The notes: generated by a model from the sequence alone, not told the origin. 64,000 nucleotides of DNA from Streptococcus thoraltensis DSM 12221 (GCF_000380145.1 NZ_KB904630.1:1-64000); one strand, 5' to 3'; positions 28,824-37,913 are shown, counted from the stretch's first letter. Made by a program: numbers and translations.

Positions 28824-30941
28824 TTGACTGATTTTAAAGACGATGACAAATCTTCTTCTGGTAGTGCGGAAAATTTTAAAGAACGCATTTTACGAGAATT
28901 AAAAGAAGCAAGTCGTGAACGTCAACTTCAAGAAGAAGAGGCTCAGCGAAGGGATGAAGAAAACCGTCAAGCTGAGAAGGCTAGACGCCAAAAAGAGTTA
29001 GAATTAGCGCGTTTAGCTAAGGAGCGTCAACGATCAGAAGCAGCACGTCAAGCCGCTGCTGCCGCCGAAACAGCACGTCAATCAGAGATGGCTCGCGTAC
29101 AGCGTGAAGAAGAGTTAGCGCGTCAAGCTGAGAAGGCTAGACGCCAAAAAGAGTTAGAATTAGCGCGTTTAGCTAAGGAGCGTCAACGCTCAGAAGCAGC
29201 ACGTCAAGCCGCTACTGCCGCCGAAACAGCACGCCAATCAGAGATGGCTCGCGTACAGCGTGAAGAAGAGTTAGAACAAGAGCAGCAAAAGGCAATTGAG
29301 CGAGAACGTTTGGTTCATGAAGCTGCTAAAATGCTTCTCGCCTCGTCAGAAACAACTAGTCAAATGCCCTTATCTTTCGAAAGTCAAGACAATAGTCTAG
29401 GTGAGAATGATTGTGATTCGGCTACAAACGTTGAATTAGCAGATCCGACTAGTCATCAAAAGCAAAGTGACGTTGCTAATTTCGCTATGAAGACTCAAGA
29501 ATTACAGAGTGAGACTATCTCATCTTCAGAAACTGTTACGAAAAAAGTTGCACCAGATACATTATCGGAACAGTCACCAATAGATTTAGCTACTTTAGAT
29601 GAGAGTAGCACGTCTAGAAGTTCCCTTTCATCTTCTGTTGCTCTATTAACAGAGGCAAATACTGATGAAACAGATATTGCCACTTCAGAAACGGTGACCG
29701 AAGCAGATGGTTCTGGTGAAAGTATAGAAGAACAAAATGAAGCTGTTGTCGCTCAAGTAGAAGCAAGAGAATCCATTACTGAGGAAAGACAATCATCGAT
29801 GAATAGAAAAAAGAAAAATCATAAGATTGCAGCTAAAATCGCAGGGATTTTAGTGACCATTATCCTAGTTGTAGGATTATTAACGGCATTTTTAGGGTAT
29901 CGTTATGTCTCGAGTTCACTTGGGGCTGTTGATGCAGGGGCTAAGAAATTTGTCACCGTCCAAATTCCTAAAGGGTCTGGCAATAAGTTAATTGGTCAAA
30001 TCTTGGAAGAAAATGGTTTAATAAAAAATGCATCTATTTTCAACTACTATACTCGTTTTAAAAATGTGTCCAATCTTCAAAGTGGATACTATAATCTTCA
30101 GAAAAGCATGACCGTTGAGGAGATTATCGATACCCTAAAACAAGGTGGTACGGCAGAACCTCAAGAACCTGTTTCTGGGAAAATTTTGGTGACAGAAGGT
30201 TTCACGATTGATCAGATTGCTAAAGCTGTGACAACCAATGTCAATACGAAAAAAGTAGGTAAGACACCATATTCTGAAAAAGATTTCCTAAACTTAATGA
30301 AGAATAAAGACTTCATAGATAAAATGGTTAAGAAGTATCCGGAACTCTTGAAAGATATTCCCTCTGCTGATAAAGCAAGGTACCAATTGGAAGGGTATTT
30401 GTTCCCAGCAACCTATAATTACTATGAAGAGTCAACTCTTGAAGACGTTGTCGATCAAATGCTAGCAACAATGAATACTAATTTAGCACCTTATTATGAA
30501 CAGATTGCTGCTAAAGGACAAACTGTCAATGAAGTCCTCACATTAGCTTCCTTGGTTGAAAAAGAAGGTTCAACGGACGAAGATCGTCGCAATATTGCTA
30601 GTGTCTTTTATAACCGCTTGAATACTCAGATGCCTTTACAAAGTAATATTGCTATTTTATATGCAATGGGCAAACTTGGTCAGGAAACAACACTTCGGGA
30701 AGATGCTGCTATTGACACTAAGATTAAATCCCCGTATAATATCTATGAAAATCCTGGTTTAATGCCTGGACCTGTTGATAGTCCGGGATTATCCGCGATT
30801 GAAGCTACTGTCAATCCTGCTAATACAGATAACCTATACTTTGTGGCTGATGTTACAACTGGTGAGGTTTACTATGCAGAGGATTATGCCACTCATGAAG
30901 CCAATGTTTCTAAATACGTTAATGCGCATTTAGATAAATAG
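28824..30941 (+). CDS. mltG: endolytic murein transglycosylase MltG (YceG)
   Basis: 705 residues from a TTG at 28824, chosen because AGGAGG lies seven bases upstream and the earlier ATG (28791) sits in the -10 box. It cleaves nascent peptidoglycan strands at the septum and cell periphery. A long cytoplasmic region (about 1-330), rich in Arg, Glu, Gln and Ala and largely coiled coil, contains a 52-residue tandem repeat. One membrane segment follows (AAKIAGILVTIILVVGLLTA), then LysM-like and YceG domains with the catalytic Glu in LASLVEKEGSTDEDR. Streptococcal MltG proteins have such N-terminal extensions. Confidence 0.88.
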   Translation: MTDFKDDDKSSSGSAENFKERILRELKEASRERQLQEEEAQRRDEENRQAEKARRQKELELARLAKERQRSEAARQAAAAAETARQSEMARVQREEELARQAEKARRQKELELARLAKERQRSEAARQAATAAETARQSEMARVQREEELEQEQQKAIERERLVHEAAKMLLASSETTSQMPLSFESQDNSLGENDCDSATNVELADPTSHQKQSDVANFAMKTQELQSETISSSETVTKKVAPDTLSEQSPIDLATLDESSTSRSSLSSSVALLTEANTDETDIATSETVTEADGSGESIEEQNEAVVAQVEARESITEERQSSMNRKKKNHKIAAKIAGILVTIILVVGLLTAFLGYRYVSSSLGAVDAGAKKFVTVQIPKGSGNKLIGQILEENGLIKNASIFNYYTRFKNVSNLQSGYYNLQKSMTVEEIIDTLKQGGTAEPQEPVSGKILVTEGFTIDQIAKAVTTNVNTKKVGKTPYSEKDFLNLMKNKDFIDKMVKKYPELLKDIPSADKARYQLEGYLFPATYNYYEESTLEDVVDQMLATMNTNLAPYYEQIAAKGQTVNEVLTLASLVEKEGSTDEDRRNIASVFYNRLNTQMPLQSNIAILYAMGKLGQETTLREDAAIDTKIKSPYNIYENPGLMPGPVDSPGLSAIEATVNPANTDNLYFVADVTTGEVYYAEDYATHEANVSKYVNAHLDK
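28971..29273 (+). repeat. 156-bp in-frame tandem repeat in mltG
   Basis: The segment beginning GCTGAGAAGGCTAGACGCC at 28971 is repeated almost base for base from 29127 (period 156 bp, 52 codons). It encodes AEKARRQKELELARLAKERQ and following residues twice. Near-identity at the DNA level indicates a recent duplication, prone to expansion or contraction. Confidence 0.9.
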
Positions 30942-30966
30942 AAACAATTCCAATGAGTAAACTAAT

Positions 30967-30991
30967 ATGATGTGGTTTTACCACATCATAT
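30967..30991 (+). terminator. hairpin between mltG and greA
   Basis: ATATGATGTGG pairs perfectly with CCACATCATAT across a TTTTA loop. The T-run after it is weak (TCATTT), so termination may be partial. Confidence 0.55.
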
Positions 30992-31026
30992 TCATTTAAT
31001 AAAAAGAATAGAAAAGAGATTAAAAT

Positions 31027-31518
31027 ATGTCAGAAAAAACATTTCCAATGACTCAGACTGAAAAAGAAAAGCTTGAGAAAGAGTTAGAAGAATTGAAATT
31101 GGTTCGCCGTCCAGAAGTTGTCGAACGTATCAAAATCGCTCGTTCATACGGTGATCTTTCAGAGAACTCCGAGTACGATGCCGCTAAAGATGAACAGGCC
31201 TTTGTTGAAGGTGAAATTTCAACCTTGGAAAACCAAATTCGTAATGCAGAGATTATTGATAGTGATGCCGTTGATAAAGATGAAGTAGCGATTGGTAAGA
31301 CTGTAGTTGTTCAAGAAGTTGGAACAACAGATAAAGACACTTATCACATTGTTGGTTCAGCGGGTGCAGATATTTTCTCTGGGAAAATATCAAATGACAG
31401 TCCAATTGGTCAGGCTCTTATTGGTAAAAATAAGGGTGACAAAGTTGCTATCGAATCACCTGCAGGAAGCTACCAAGTTGAAATTATCAGCGTTGAAAAA
31501 ACACAAGACAATAAATAA
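31027..31518 (+). CDS. greA: transcription elongation factor GreA
   Basis: 163 residues. It rescues backtracked RNA polymerase by stimulating transcript cleavage. An N-terminal coiled coil carries the acidic tip pattern [20 protein letters not shown], followed by a C-terminal FKBP-like domain ending [15 protein letters not shown]. Strong terminator directly behind. Confidence 0.95.
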   Translation: MSEKTFPMTQTEKEKLEKELEELKLVRRPEVVERIKIARSYGDLSENSEYDAAKDEQAFVEGEISTLENQIRNAEIIDSDAVDKDEVAIGKTVVVQEVGTTDKDTYHIVGSAGADIFSGKISNDSPIGQALIGKNKGDKVAIESPAGSYQVEIISVEKTQDNK

Positions 31519-31520
31519 CA

Positions 31521-31561
31521 ATAAAAAAGAATTGGCCCTTGTTCAGTCAATTCTTTTTTAT
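31521..31561 (+). terminator. greA terminator
   Basis: AAAAAAGAATTG pairs with CAATTCTTTTTT across about 13 bases. Confidence 0.85.
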
Positions 31562-31580
31562 TGAATCATAATCTCTATGG

Positions 31581-31686
31581 TATAGTCTTTTGAATTAAGG
31601 TTGAGACATCGTCACTTTCGCCTTGCCCTACTCAAGTGCTGCCCGCGTCTCAGTTCTTTGTCTCAAAGTTAATTCATTTGACTATA
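31581..31686. repeat. RUP-like element, uninterrupted
   Basis: 106 bp with related ends TATAGTCTTTTGAATTAAGG and TTAATTCATTTGACTATA. Size and TATAGT-type ends match RUP of pneumococcus (about 107 bp). A clean copy without a BOX inside, directly beside an IS630-type remnant. Confidence 0.75.
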
Positions 31687-31695
31687 GATTACAGA

Positions 31696-31987
31696 TATAG
31701 CGAAATGAAATAAAAACAGTACACTTGTGATATCATGTTTTTATGGCATATTCACTAGATTTTCGTAAAAAAGTTCTTGCATACTGTGACAAAACTGGCA
31801 GTATTTCTGAAGCATCTGTTGTTTTCCAAATCTCACGCAACACCATTTCTCAATGGCTAAAACTAGTTGAGTACAATCCCAGCGAGAAAACATGAGCTTA
31901 CATCAAAAGTGCCTCAATGAAAGTATCGCCAAATGGCCATATTTTCATTGAGGCACTTTTGTCCTGCTCTTGTTTCAGTTGACTATA
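31696..31987 (+). mobile_element. internally deleted IS630-type element (MITE-like, 292 bp)
   Basis: The ends are inverted repeats (TATAGCGAAATGAAATAAAA at the left; the right end reads, in reverse, TATAGTCAACTGAAACAAGA). An ATG at 31743 opens the IS630 transposase N-terminus MAYSLDFRKKVLAYCDKTGS followed by ISEASVVFQISRNTISQWLK (an HTH). After LVE it jumps directly to the C-terminal piece YNPSEKT, a TGA where Trp is expected, then AYIKSA and IFIEALLSCSCFS. The catalytic core is gone, leaving both ends. It cannot move by itself. Confidence 0.8.
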
Positions 31988-31997
31988 TTATAGAGCC

Positions 31998-32036
31998 AGA
32001 AAACCCACTGAAGAGCTATTTCAGTGGGTTTTCTTA
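31998..32036. terminator. strong symmetrical terminator
   Basis: AGAAAACCCACTGAA pairs with TTTCAGTGGGTTTTCT. T- and A-rich flanks would allow termination in both directions. Confidence 0.7.
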
Positions 32037-32099
32037 TTGGACGCCATTCATTTCATAATAAGACGCCTAGCACCTCAGAAGATGTCTCTCTAACAAATC

Positions 32100-32128
32100 A
32101 AAAAGGCTGAGAAAATTCTCAACCCTTT
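32100..32128. terminator. terminator-like hairpin near yidC
   Basis: AAAAGGCTGAGAA pairs with TTCTCAACCCTTTT with one mismatch. On the minus strand it lies about 110 bases behind yidC, beyond the RUP copy. Confidence 0.55.
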
Positions 32129-32133
32129 TACAA

Positions 32134-32238
32134 TATACTCTTTTGAATTAACTTTGACACATTGTCACTTTCGACTTGCCGTACGCGAGTACTGTCTGCG
32201 TCTTTCTGTTCCTTGTCTGAAAGTAATTCATTTGATTT
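32134..32238. repeat. RUP-like element abutting the yidC stop codon
   Basis: TATACTCTTTTGAATTAACT at the left, GTCTGAAAGTAATTCATTTG at the right. About 105 bp, without a BOX inside. Its right end merges with the last bases of yidC, so the insertion set or nearly set the gene's stop codon. Confidence 0.68.
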
Positions 32239-33155
32239 TAACGTTTACGCTGTTTCCCTGCATTACGATTTGATTTTGTTTGAATAGCGCCTTGTGTTGA
32301 CTTGGTTGTTGGGGTAACATCCTTGCGAGTTGCCGCATTTGACTTAAAAGGTTTTGGAGGATTTTTAGCAAACTCTTCTTCTACTTTTTTGCGCAAACGA
32401 GGCTTGATTATATAAGTTGTAATCAATTGCTGAGCGATAGCGAAGAAACCACCAACGAACCAGTAGAGGGTGACACCTGCTGGTGAAGAGAAACCAAAGA
32501 AGGCCATCATGAGAGGCATTGAATACATCGCTGTCTTCATTTGTGCACGTTGCTCTTCTGGAACGGTTGCCATTGATAACCAAGATTGGAAGAAATAGAG
32601 GGCTACGATGATGGCTGTGAGAAGCAAGTCAGGTTTATCCAATGAGAACCATAGGAAATGAGAACCTTGGATACCATTTGTGTAGCGAGCTGCAAAGTAA
32701 AGAGCTGAGAAAAATGGCATTTGAATGAGGAGTGGTAGGCATCCGATACCACCAAACATGCTGACACCATATTGACGTTGAGCTGCCATAAAGTCAGCTT
32801 GAGCTGCTAATTTTTCTTCTTGCGTAGTTGCTGACTTCATGCGTTCTTGAATAGGGCCAAGATAGGGTTTCAAGAAAGCCATTTTTTCTGATTGGTAGGC
32901 TGCTTTTTGGGCTTGGTAGAGACCAAGTGGTAAGATAATCAAGCGAACGATGATTGTTACAGCGATAATCCCAAGACCAAAGCCAAATCCTAAGTCATTT
33001 GCAAAGTATTGGATTACTTTTTCCATCGGTTTACCAAATGTATTCCAGATGAAGCCGACTGGTTTACCGTGTTCAGTCCTGACACAACCAGACAGGAAGA
33101 GAAGCATTGATAATGCCATTCCTGAGAGGATTAATTTTTTATTTGTTTTTTTCAC
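32238..33155 (-). CDS. yidC: membrane protein insertase YidC (lipoprotein type)
   Basis: 305-residue YidC/Oxa1/Alb3 insertase. GTG start, signal peptide with lipobox ([11 protein letters not shown], Cys near residue 24), then five hydrophobic segments (for example [20 protein letters not shown] with the conserved pore Arg, and [20 protein letters not shown]). The tail is strongly basic, which in streptococci marks the ribosome-binding YidC2 type; the tail here is of moderate length. AAAGGAT ribosome site. A RUP element touches the 3' end. Confidence 0.9.
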   Translation of the reverse strand: MKKTNKKLILSGMALSMLLFLSGCVRTEHGKPVGFIWNTFGKPMEKVIQYFANDLGFGFGLGIIAVTIIVRLIILPLGLYQAQKAAYQSEKMAFLKPYLGPIQERMKSATTQEEKLAAQADFMAAQRQYGVSMFGGIGCLPLLIQMPFFSALYFAARYTNGIQGSHFLWFSLDKPDLLLTAIIVALYFFQSWLSMATVPEEQRAQMKTAMYSMPLMMAFFGFSSPAGVTLYWFVGGFFAIAQQLITTYIIKPRLRKKVEEEFAKNPPKPFKSNAATRKDVTPTTKSTQGAIQTKSNRNAGKQRKR

Positions 33156-33237
33156 AGTTCATATCCTTTAATTTTTGTAATACCTACCTATTTTACAGTT
33201 TTTTTAGGATTTTCTCAATACTTCTGAGGTCCTAATT

Positions 33238-33516
33238 TTAATTAGCCATTCGGAAGTCGGTATAGTCTTGAAATTGCCCCATCTGCACATCGACATAAGT
33301 GACATGACTCATACGAGAAGGCCCCTTACGAACTTCTTGGATAAATTTAGCCATCTTGGTTGAATCGTTTGATTGTGCAAGGATTTCAACAGTTCCATCG
33401 TCGTTATTCCAAACGCGTCCTTGAATGTCACCTATTTCTTTAGCAAGGGCATAAGTTGAGTAGCGAAAGCCAACGCCTTGAACACGACCGGAAACAATCA
33501 TACGTACTTTTTTCAT
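33238..33516 (-). CDS. acyP: acylphosphatase
   Basis: 92-residue acylphosphatase hydrolysing acyl-phosphate bonds. The active-site loop GRVQGVGFRYS (catalytic Arg near residue 19) and an Asn in VWNNDDGTVEI are present. TGGAGG ribosome site. It diverges from the SpoU methylase gene and lies upstream of yidC on the same strand. Confidence 0.92.
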   Translation of the reverse strand: MKKVRMIVSGRVQGVGFRYSTYALAKEIGDIQGRVWNNDDGTVEILAQSNDSTKMAKFIQEVRKGPSRMSHVTYVDVQMGQFQDYTDFRMAN

Positions 33517-33546
33517 GGTTTTTCCTCCATTTGCTCTTTTAGTCTG

Positions 33547-33555
33547 TGATATAAT
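33547..33555 (+). promoter_or_regulatory. extended -10 placed for leaderless transcription
   Basis: TGATATAAT ends only six bases before the ATG at 33562. Normal spacing puts the transcript start on or next to the A of the start codon. Confidence 0.55.
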
Positions 33556-33561
33556 ACTTCT

Positions 33562-34305
33562 ATGATTACTATTATAACCTCAAAATCCAATAATCTCATT
33601 AAAAAGACTAAAAAACTCTTACAGAAAAAACACCGCAAGGATTCTTACCTTATTGAGGGTTGGCATCTCTTTGAAGAAGCTCAAAAAGCGGGGGTTCAAT
33701 TCCGACATATTTTTGTATTGGAAGATTTAGCAGATAAGGTGCCTCCGTGTTCTGAATTGGTTTTGGTTTCAAGTGAAGTTTTGAAAGAGATTTCTGATGC
33801 CCCAACGCCACAAGGGATTGTTGCAGAAGTTATTTTGAACCAAGTGACCTTGCCAGATTTCAAGGACGGACGGTATCTTGTTTTAGAGGATGTCCAAGAT
33901 CCTGGAAATTTAGGGACGATGGTTCGAACAGCAGATGCTGCTGGTTTGGATGGAGTGATTTTGTCAGATAAATCTGCTGACTTGTATAATCCTAAAACGC
34001 TTCGTTCCATGCAGGGAAGTCATTTTCATTTGCCTGTCTTTCGCTTTGCTTTGGCTGATGTTTTTGACGAAATGAAGGCGGCTAACCTACCCATTTTAGC
34101 GACAACCTTGTCAGATAGGTCAGTCGATTATCAAGAGTTAAAACATTTTGAAAAGTTTGCCTTGGTGATGGGAAATGAAGGACAAGGGATTAGTTTGGAG
34201 ACAAGTGCCACAGCTGATTATTTGATTCATATCAATATGCCTGGACAGGCGGAAAGTCTCAATGTCGCAGTAGCGGCAGGAATAGTGATTTTTAGCTTGC
34301 TTTAA
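33562..34305 (+). CDS. SpoU/TrmH-family RNA 2'-O-methyltransferase
   Basis: 247-residue SPOUT methylase. An N-terminal substrate-binding domain (SKSNNLIKKTKKLLQKKHRK, SYLIEGWHLFEEA) precedes motifs VLEDVQDPGNLGTMVRTADA, FALVMGNEGQGIS and MPGQAESLNVAVAAGIVIF, which form the knot and SAM site. Likely a 23S rRNA or tRNA ribose methylase; the target is not readable. No ribosome site precedes the ATG and the -10 box is six bases away. Confidence 0.85.
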   Translation: MITIITSKSNNLIKKTKKLLQKKHRKDSYLIEGWHLFEEAQKAGVQFRHIFVLEDLADKVPPCSELVLVSSEVLKEISDAPTPQGIVAEVILNQVTLPDFKDGRYLVLEDVQDPGNLGTMVRTADAAGLDGVILSDKSADLYNPKTLRSMQGSHFHLPVFRFALADVFDEMKAANLPILATTLSDRSVDYQELKHFEKFALVMGNEGQGISLETSATADYLIHINMPGQAESLNVAVAAGIVIFSLL

Positions 34306-34312
34306 GTCAATA

Positions 34313-34321
34313 TGGTATAAT
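34313..34321 (+). promoter_or_regulatory. promoter of the HD-domain gene
   Basis: TGGTATAAT, an extended -10, lies 23 bases before the ATG at 34345. Confidence 0.5.
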
Positions 34322-34344
34322 AGTGGTCTAGAGAGGTGATTCTG

Positions 34345-34848
34345 ATGAAAAAATATGAAAAAGATGCTGAATTCATGGAACTTGTTGGGCATTTGATTGA
34401 ACACCCACGCTTTAAAAAACTTGATGGTATTGTTCAGCATCACCATTCCACGCGTATGGAACACTCGATCAATGTCGCTTACACCAGTTATAAAATTGCC
34501 CGCAAATTTGGTTGGGATCAAAAGGCAACGGCACGTGGTGGTCTTCTCCATGATTTCTTTTATTATGATTGGCGCGTGACTAAGTTCAAAAAAAGTCATG
34601 CGTGGATACATCCTCGTATTGCCGTTCGCAATGCTAAAAAATTAACGTCGCTGAGTAAAAAAGAAGAGGATATTATCCTCAAGCATATGTGGGGAGCAAC
34701 CATTGCCTTTCCACGTTATAAGGAATCTTATATTGTAACGATGGTTGATAAATACTGGGCAATTAAAGAAGCTACCACTCCTATGCGCCGTACTTTTGTA
34801 AAACCCATCCGCTATAGCCGTAAATTTTTGGACAGTCACAATCGCTAG
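34345..34848 (+). CDS. HD-domain hydrolase
   Basis: 167 residues. HD-domain metal ligands are visible as HHHSTRMEHSINVAY, then GGLLHDFFYYD and a later RIAVRNAKKL. These proteins are phosphohydrolases, often on nucleotides; the substrate is unknown. The ATG at 34345 follows GAGGTG at six bases; an in-frame GTG nine bases upstream lies in that ribosome site. Twenty-one bases separate it from the next gene. Confidence 0.8.
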   Translation: MKKYEKDAEFMELVGHLIEHPRFKKLDGIVQHHHSTRMEHSINVAYTSYKIARKFGWDQKATARGGLLHDFFYYDWRVTKFKKSHAWIHPRIAVRNAKKLTSLSKKEEDIILKHMWGATIAFPRYKESYIVTMVDKYWAIKEATTPMRRTFVKPIRYSRKFLDSHNR

Positions 34849-34869
34849 TTAGAAAAGGAAATGTTATTT

Positions 34870-35559
34870 ATGAATGATAATCTCGTTTACACAGAATCAC
34901 AAAATGGTCTATCAGCCTTCTTTACAAAAATCTACAGTCTTGTTGGTATTGGAATTGGGCTGTCAGCCTTTGTTTCTTGGCTCATGCTCTACCCATTTAA
35001 GGCTAACCTTGTCACTATTATGACTCAGTACTCTTGGGTTTACTACAGTGCTTTCTTTGCAGAATTGGCCTTGGTTTTCTTGGCATCAAATGCAGCCCGT
35101 AAAAATACACCAGCTGCCTTGCCACTCTTTTTAACCTACTCAGCCTTGAACGGCTTTACACTTAGCTTTATTGTTGTTCAATACACTCAAGCGACAGTTC
35201 TTCAAGCTTTTATGAGTTCGGCTCTTGTTTTCTTTATTATGGCAGCCATTGGTGCAACGATTAAAAAAGACTTGTCAGGTATGGCAAAAGCTCTTGTGGC
35301 AGCCTTAATTGGTATTATCATTGCCAGTCTGGTTAACATGTTTATTGCTAGTGGCACAATGAGTTTCATTATCAGTATTATTTCTGTTTTGATTTTCTCA
35401 GGTTTGATTGCTTATGATAACCAAATGATTAAACGTGTTTACCAACAAACAGGTGGTAATGTTCAAAATGGTTGGGCTATTTCAATGGCACTCAGCCTAT
35501 ACTTAGACTTCATTAACTTGTTCTTAAATCTTCTACGTATCTTTGGAAGTAACGACTAA
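34870..35559 (+). CDS. BI-1/YccA-family inner-membrane protein
   Basis: 229 residues with about seven hydrophobic segments and the family ending ([18 protein letters not shown] then [20 protein letters not shown]). Bax inhibitor-1 relatives in bacteria are suspected calcium leak channels or FtsH modulators. The ATG at 34870 is preferred over one at 34861 because AAAGGAA lies nine bases in front. Confidence 0.85.
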   Translation: MNDNLVYTESQNGLSAFFTKIYSLVGIGIGLSAFVSWLMLYPFKANLVTIMTQYSWVYYSAFFAELALVFLASNAARKNTPAALPLFLTYSALNGFTLSFIVVQYTQATVLQAFMSSALVFFIMAAIGATIKKDLSGMAKALVAALIGIIIASLVNMFIASGTMSFIISIISVLIFSGLIAYDNQMIKRVYQQTGGNVQNGWAISMALSLYLDFINLFLNLLRIFGSND

Positions 35560-35569
35560 TAAGTTTTCA

Positions 35570-35616
35570 GGTTGAAGAAAATTGTCCATTTTGGACTTTT
35601 TCTTCAACCTTTTTAA
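35570..35616 (+). terminator. terminator (palindromic repeat C, copy 4)
   Basis: AGGTTGAAGAAAA pairs with TTTTTCTTCAACCT around TTGTCCATTTTGGAC, followed by TTTTT. Eleven bases after the BI-1 gene, it is the best-preserved copy of repeat C. Confidence 0.75.
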
Positions 35617-35662
35617 TTTTGATGGGTAAAGAAAAACTCTCAGAAAGCTCACCAATACTCTT

Positions 35663-35874
35663 TATAGTCAAATGAATTAACTTTCAGAACAAGGAACAAA
35701 AAGACACGAACAACACTTGATTTTCATTGCGTATGAGTCCGGCAAGTCGAAAGTGGCGATGTTTCAAAGTTACTTCAAAAGACTATAAAAATCAATTCAG
35801 ACCTTGTTGACTTATTTTGAAGAACTTCAGTTCTATCTGAGTCGTCACGTCTGCTTTTAATTTTCATTGAGTAT
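35663..35874. repeat. RUP-like element joined to a BOX-like element
   Basis: RUP arms at TATAGTCAAATGAATTAACT (35663) and TTCAAAAGACTATA (end 35787) enclose a BOX remnant (TTGATTTTCATTGCGTATGA). A second, left-truncated BOX unit follows to GAGTAT at 35874. Confidence 0.68.
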
Positions 35875-35876
35875 CA

Positions 35877-35942
35877 ATCAACACTTCTAAGAGTTTGTTT
35901 AATTTACAATCAGGTCTTACTTTTTCAAGTTCTCTATTGTTT
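35877..35942 (-). repeat. intergenic repeat D, copy 2 (inverted)
   Basis: Reverse complement of the block at 8471-8530: TTTACAATCAGGTCTTACTT, then TTCAAGTTCTCTATTG. The RUP/BOX junction lies at the same relative position as in copy 1. Confidence 0.62.
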
Positions 35943-35993
35943 AGAAGGAGCTGTCTACATTTAAAAAAACTTGTCATAAGACAGGTTTTTAAG

Positions 35994-36311
35994 TTATAAA
36001 TGATTTAGTTCATGAGCCAGTAGAATAGTTTGTCGGCCATTGTTATCAACAATATAAATCTTTTTAGGGAAAAAGGGATCAAATAGATACTTGTAATCAA
36101 ATGCGATGATCAGTCTTCTTTTGGCATCGTGATATTCATAGGTCATGCCCTTGTTAGATTTTTTTAGTTTAAAGGTTAAAACGCTGTCTAAGGGAACAAC
36201 GGACTTTAAATAATTGTCCAAGATGTCCCAAAAGGTATCAATGAGTTCGCTCGGTAAACTGGTAGCAACGCCGAAGCTAGCGTAACGAGCGCTTGTTTTT
36301 TCAAAAGCCAT
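35994..36311 (-). CDS. DUF960-family protein
   Basis: 105 residues, soluble. It opens MAFEKTSARYASFGVATSLP with a basic mid-section (VLTFKLKKSNKGMTYEYHD), the pattern of the DUF960 family found mainly in streptococci and relatives. Function unknown. The ending AHELNHL looks like a metal-site motif but sits at the extreme C-terminus of a tiny protein and is probably coincidental. GGATACC ribosome region. BOX element upstream. Confidence 0.65.
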   Translation of the reverse strand: MAFEKTSARYASFGVATSLPSELIDTFWDILDNYLKSVVPLDSVLTFKLKKSNKGMTYEYHDAKRRLIIAFDYKYLFDPFFPKKIYIVDNNGRQTILLAHELNHL

Positions 36312-36354
36312 CTACTGGTATCCTTTCTGAGAATATTGACTAATATATTGCCTA

Positions 36355-36453
36355 ATACTCTTTGAAAATCAAATTTAGGGCTTGCTGCCTTGATTAGATG
36401 AACGTTTAGTTCTATCTGCAACAGCGTCGTCTAGTCTGTTTTTCATTGAGTAT
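36355..36453 (+). repeat. BOX-like element
   Basis: ATACTCTTTGAAAATCAAAT to TTTTTCATTGAGTAT, 99 bp, plus orientation, with the internal GTTCTATCTGCAACAG block. It lies upstream of the DUF960 gene. Confidence 0.7.
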
Positions 36454-36483
36454 AATCTGGTTGTTGTGCAGAAGCAAAAGTGA

Positions 36484-36511
36484 AGGAGCTGAAGACCTTT
36501 CTCCAGCTCCT
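36484..36511 (-). terminator. terminator-like hairpin after the DUF402 gene
   Basis: AGGAGCTG pairs with CAGCTCCT. The T-run on the minus strand is weak. Confidence 0.5.
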
Positions 36512-36521
36512 ATGGGCAACT

Positions 36522-37055
36522 TTAACGCTTCTTCAGCTCAAGATAGCGTTTGTACCAGATATTAACGTAAGACTGTGAAAATGGTCCTTTGTGGTTATTA
36601 ATCCAATCCACTAAAATTCTGACATTCTTTTTAAGAATGAAATCAATATCAGCCGAATAGTGCATTTCTCGCTTATGAATCTCATATTCGTCCACATCAA
36701 GAAGTTTTTTCTCTCCATCAGCAAAGACTTTGACGTCTAAATCATAATCGATGTATTTGAGAGCTTCTTGATCTAGGACGTAGGGACTGGCAAGATTACA
36801 GTAGTAGGAAATACCATTATCGCGAATCATTGCGATGATATTAAACCAATATTTTTTGTGGAAATAGACAATCGCGGGCTCTCGAGTAACCCATCTGCGA
36901 CCATCGTGCTCTGTCACAAGCGTATGATCGTTCACCCCAATAATTGCATTTTCCGTTGTTTTGAGTACCATAGTATCACGCCAAGTGCGGTGCAAACTAC
37001 CATCATGTTTATAACTTTGAATTGTAATAAAGTCGCCTTCTTTTGGTAATTTCAT
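36522..37055 (-). CDS. DUF402-family nucleoside tri-/diphosphatase (Ntdp)
   Basis: 177 residues. The start [20 protein letters not shown] and the core [27 protein letters not shown] and [11 protein letters not shown] match the DUF402/YgaC family, members of which hydrolyse nucleoside tri- and diphosphates. The acidic metal site DYDLD is present. The ATG at 37055 is preferred; one at 37064 would add MIA and remains possible. Near recX, as in other streptococci. Confidence 0.8.
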   Translation of the reverse strand: MKLPKEGDFITIQSYKHDGSLHRTWRDTMVLKTTENAIIGVNDHTLVTEHDGRRWVTREPAIVYFHKKYWFNIIAMIRDNGISYYCNLASPYVLDQEALKYIDYDLDVKVFADGEKKLLDVDEYEIHKREMHYSADIDFILKKNVRILVDWINNHKGPFSQSYVNIWYKRYLELKKR

Positions 37056-37136
37056 GGCAATCATCTTTCTACAATTTCTTTGTCCCTAATAGTTTATCAT
37101 AATTTTCAGAAAAAATCACTTTGAGATTGGATGTGA

Positions 37137-37913
37137 TTACAAATAGTCTCTTAAAGCTGAACGAATGGCATCAAAATCGTAACCTTTTCGAGCTAGTGCC
37201 TTTGTCAAACGTTCTTTCAGGTCATAACCATCATATTTTCGGCTGTATTTTCGATACTGCTTGTCTAATTCTTGGTAGATAAGTTCTTCCTCAGTTTCCT
37301 CGTCCTTCTCCAAGTCTAGCGCTTCAATAGCGATTTTGGCTTCCTGGTAGGAAAATCCTTTGTTAGTTAGATTTTGGCTGAGTTTGTCTTTTAGGGCTTT
37401 AAAAGCTAGTTTGCCATCATACTTGCGTAAAAGTTTCTGCGCCACGCGCTCGGCAACCTCTGTGAAGTCATAGTCTGCTAAAACGCCATCAATGGTGCTA
37501 CTAGAGATTCCTTTTTGCATAAGTTTTTGCCTAATAACAAAACCTCCCTTATCACCACTAGATAGATTTTGCTCAACTGTTGAAATCACAAACTGTCTAT
37601 CGTTAATCCATTTATCAGTTTTCAGATTATCAATCACTTGAGGAATGATAGCCGACTCAATCTCATGTTTATAGAGATAATCCCTAACTTCTTTTTCCGT
37701 TCTCTGTTTGAACGAAATGAAATAAAGAGCCAGATTTTTTCCATAAGAAAACTGGGCAAACTGGCGAATTTCGTCAAGTTCTTTTTCTGAAATAGCCATC
37801 CCTTTACTCAACATAAAGCGGACAATGGTGTCCTCAGTGATATAAAGGTTTTTTGTCTCATCAAGTTCTAAAAGATAGAGACGCTTTTTCTTTTCGATTT
37901 TTGTGATTTTCAT
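37137..37913 (-). CDS. recX: recombination regulatory protein RecX
   Basis: 258-residue RecX, which binds RecA and limits filament growth. All-helical three-helix repeats are visible ([60 protein letters not shown]). Full family length. It follows a decayed kinase gene on the same strand; rlmD and a hypothetical gene diverge on the other side, matching the usual recX-rumA neighbourhood. Confidence 0.9.
   Translation of the reverse strand: MKITKIEKKKRLYLLELDETKNLYITEDTIVRFMLSKGMAISEKELDEIRQFAQFSYGKNLALYFISFKQRTEKEVRDYLYKHEIESAIIPQVIDNLKTDKWINDRQFVISTVEQNLSSGDKGGFVIRQKLMQKGISSSTIDGVLADYDFTEVAERVAQKLLRKYDGKLAFKALKDKLSQNLTNKGFSYQEAKIAIEALDLEKDEETEEELIYQELDKQYRKYSRKYDGYDLKERLTKALARKGYDFDAIRSALRDYL

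Noticed and set aside
35994..36020. Metalloprotease HExxH-like motif at the end of the DUF960 protein
   Set aside because: AHELNHL is the last few residues of a 105-residue protein with no room for the fold. The family has no known protease.
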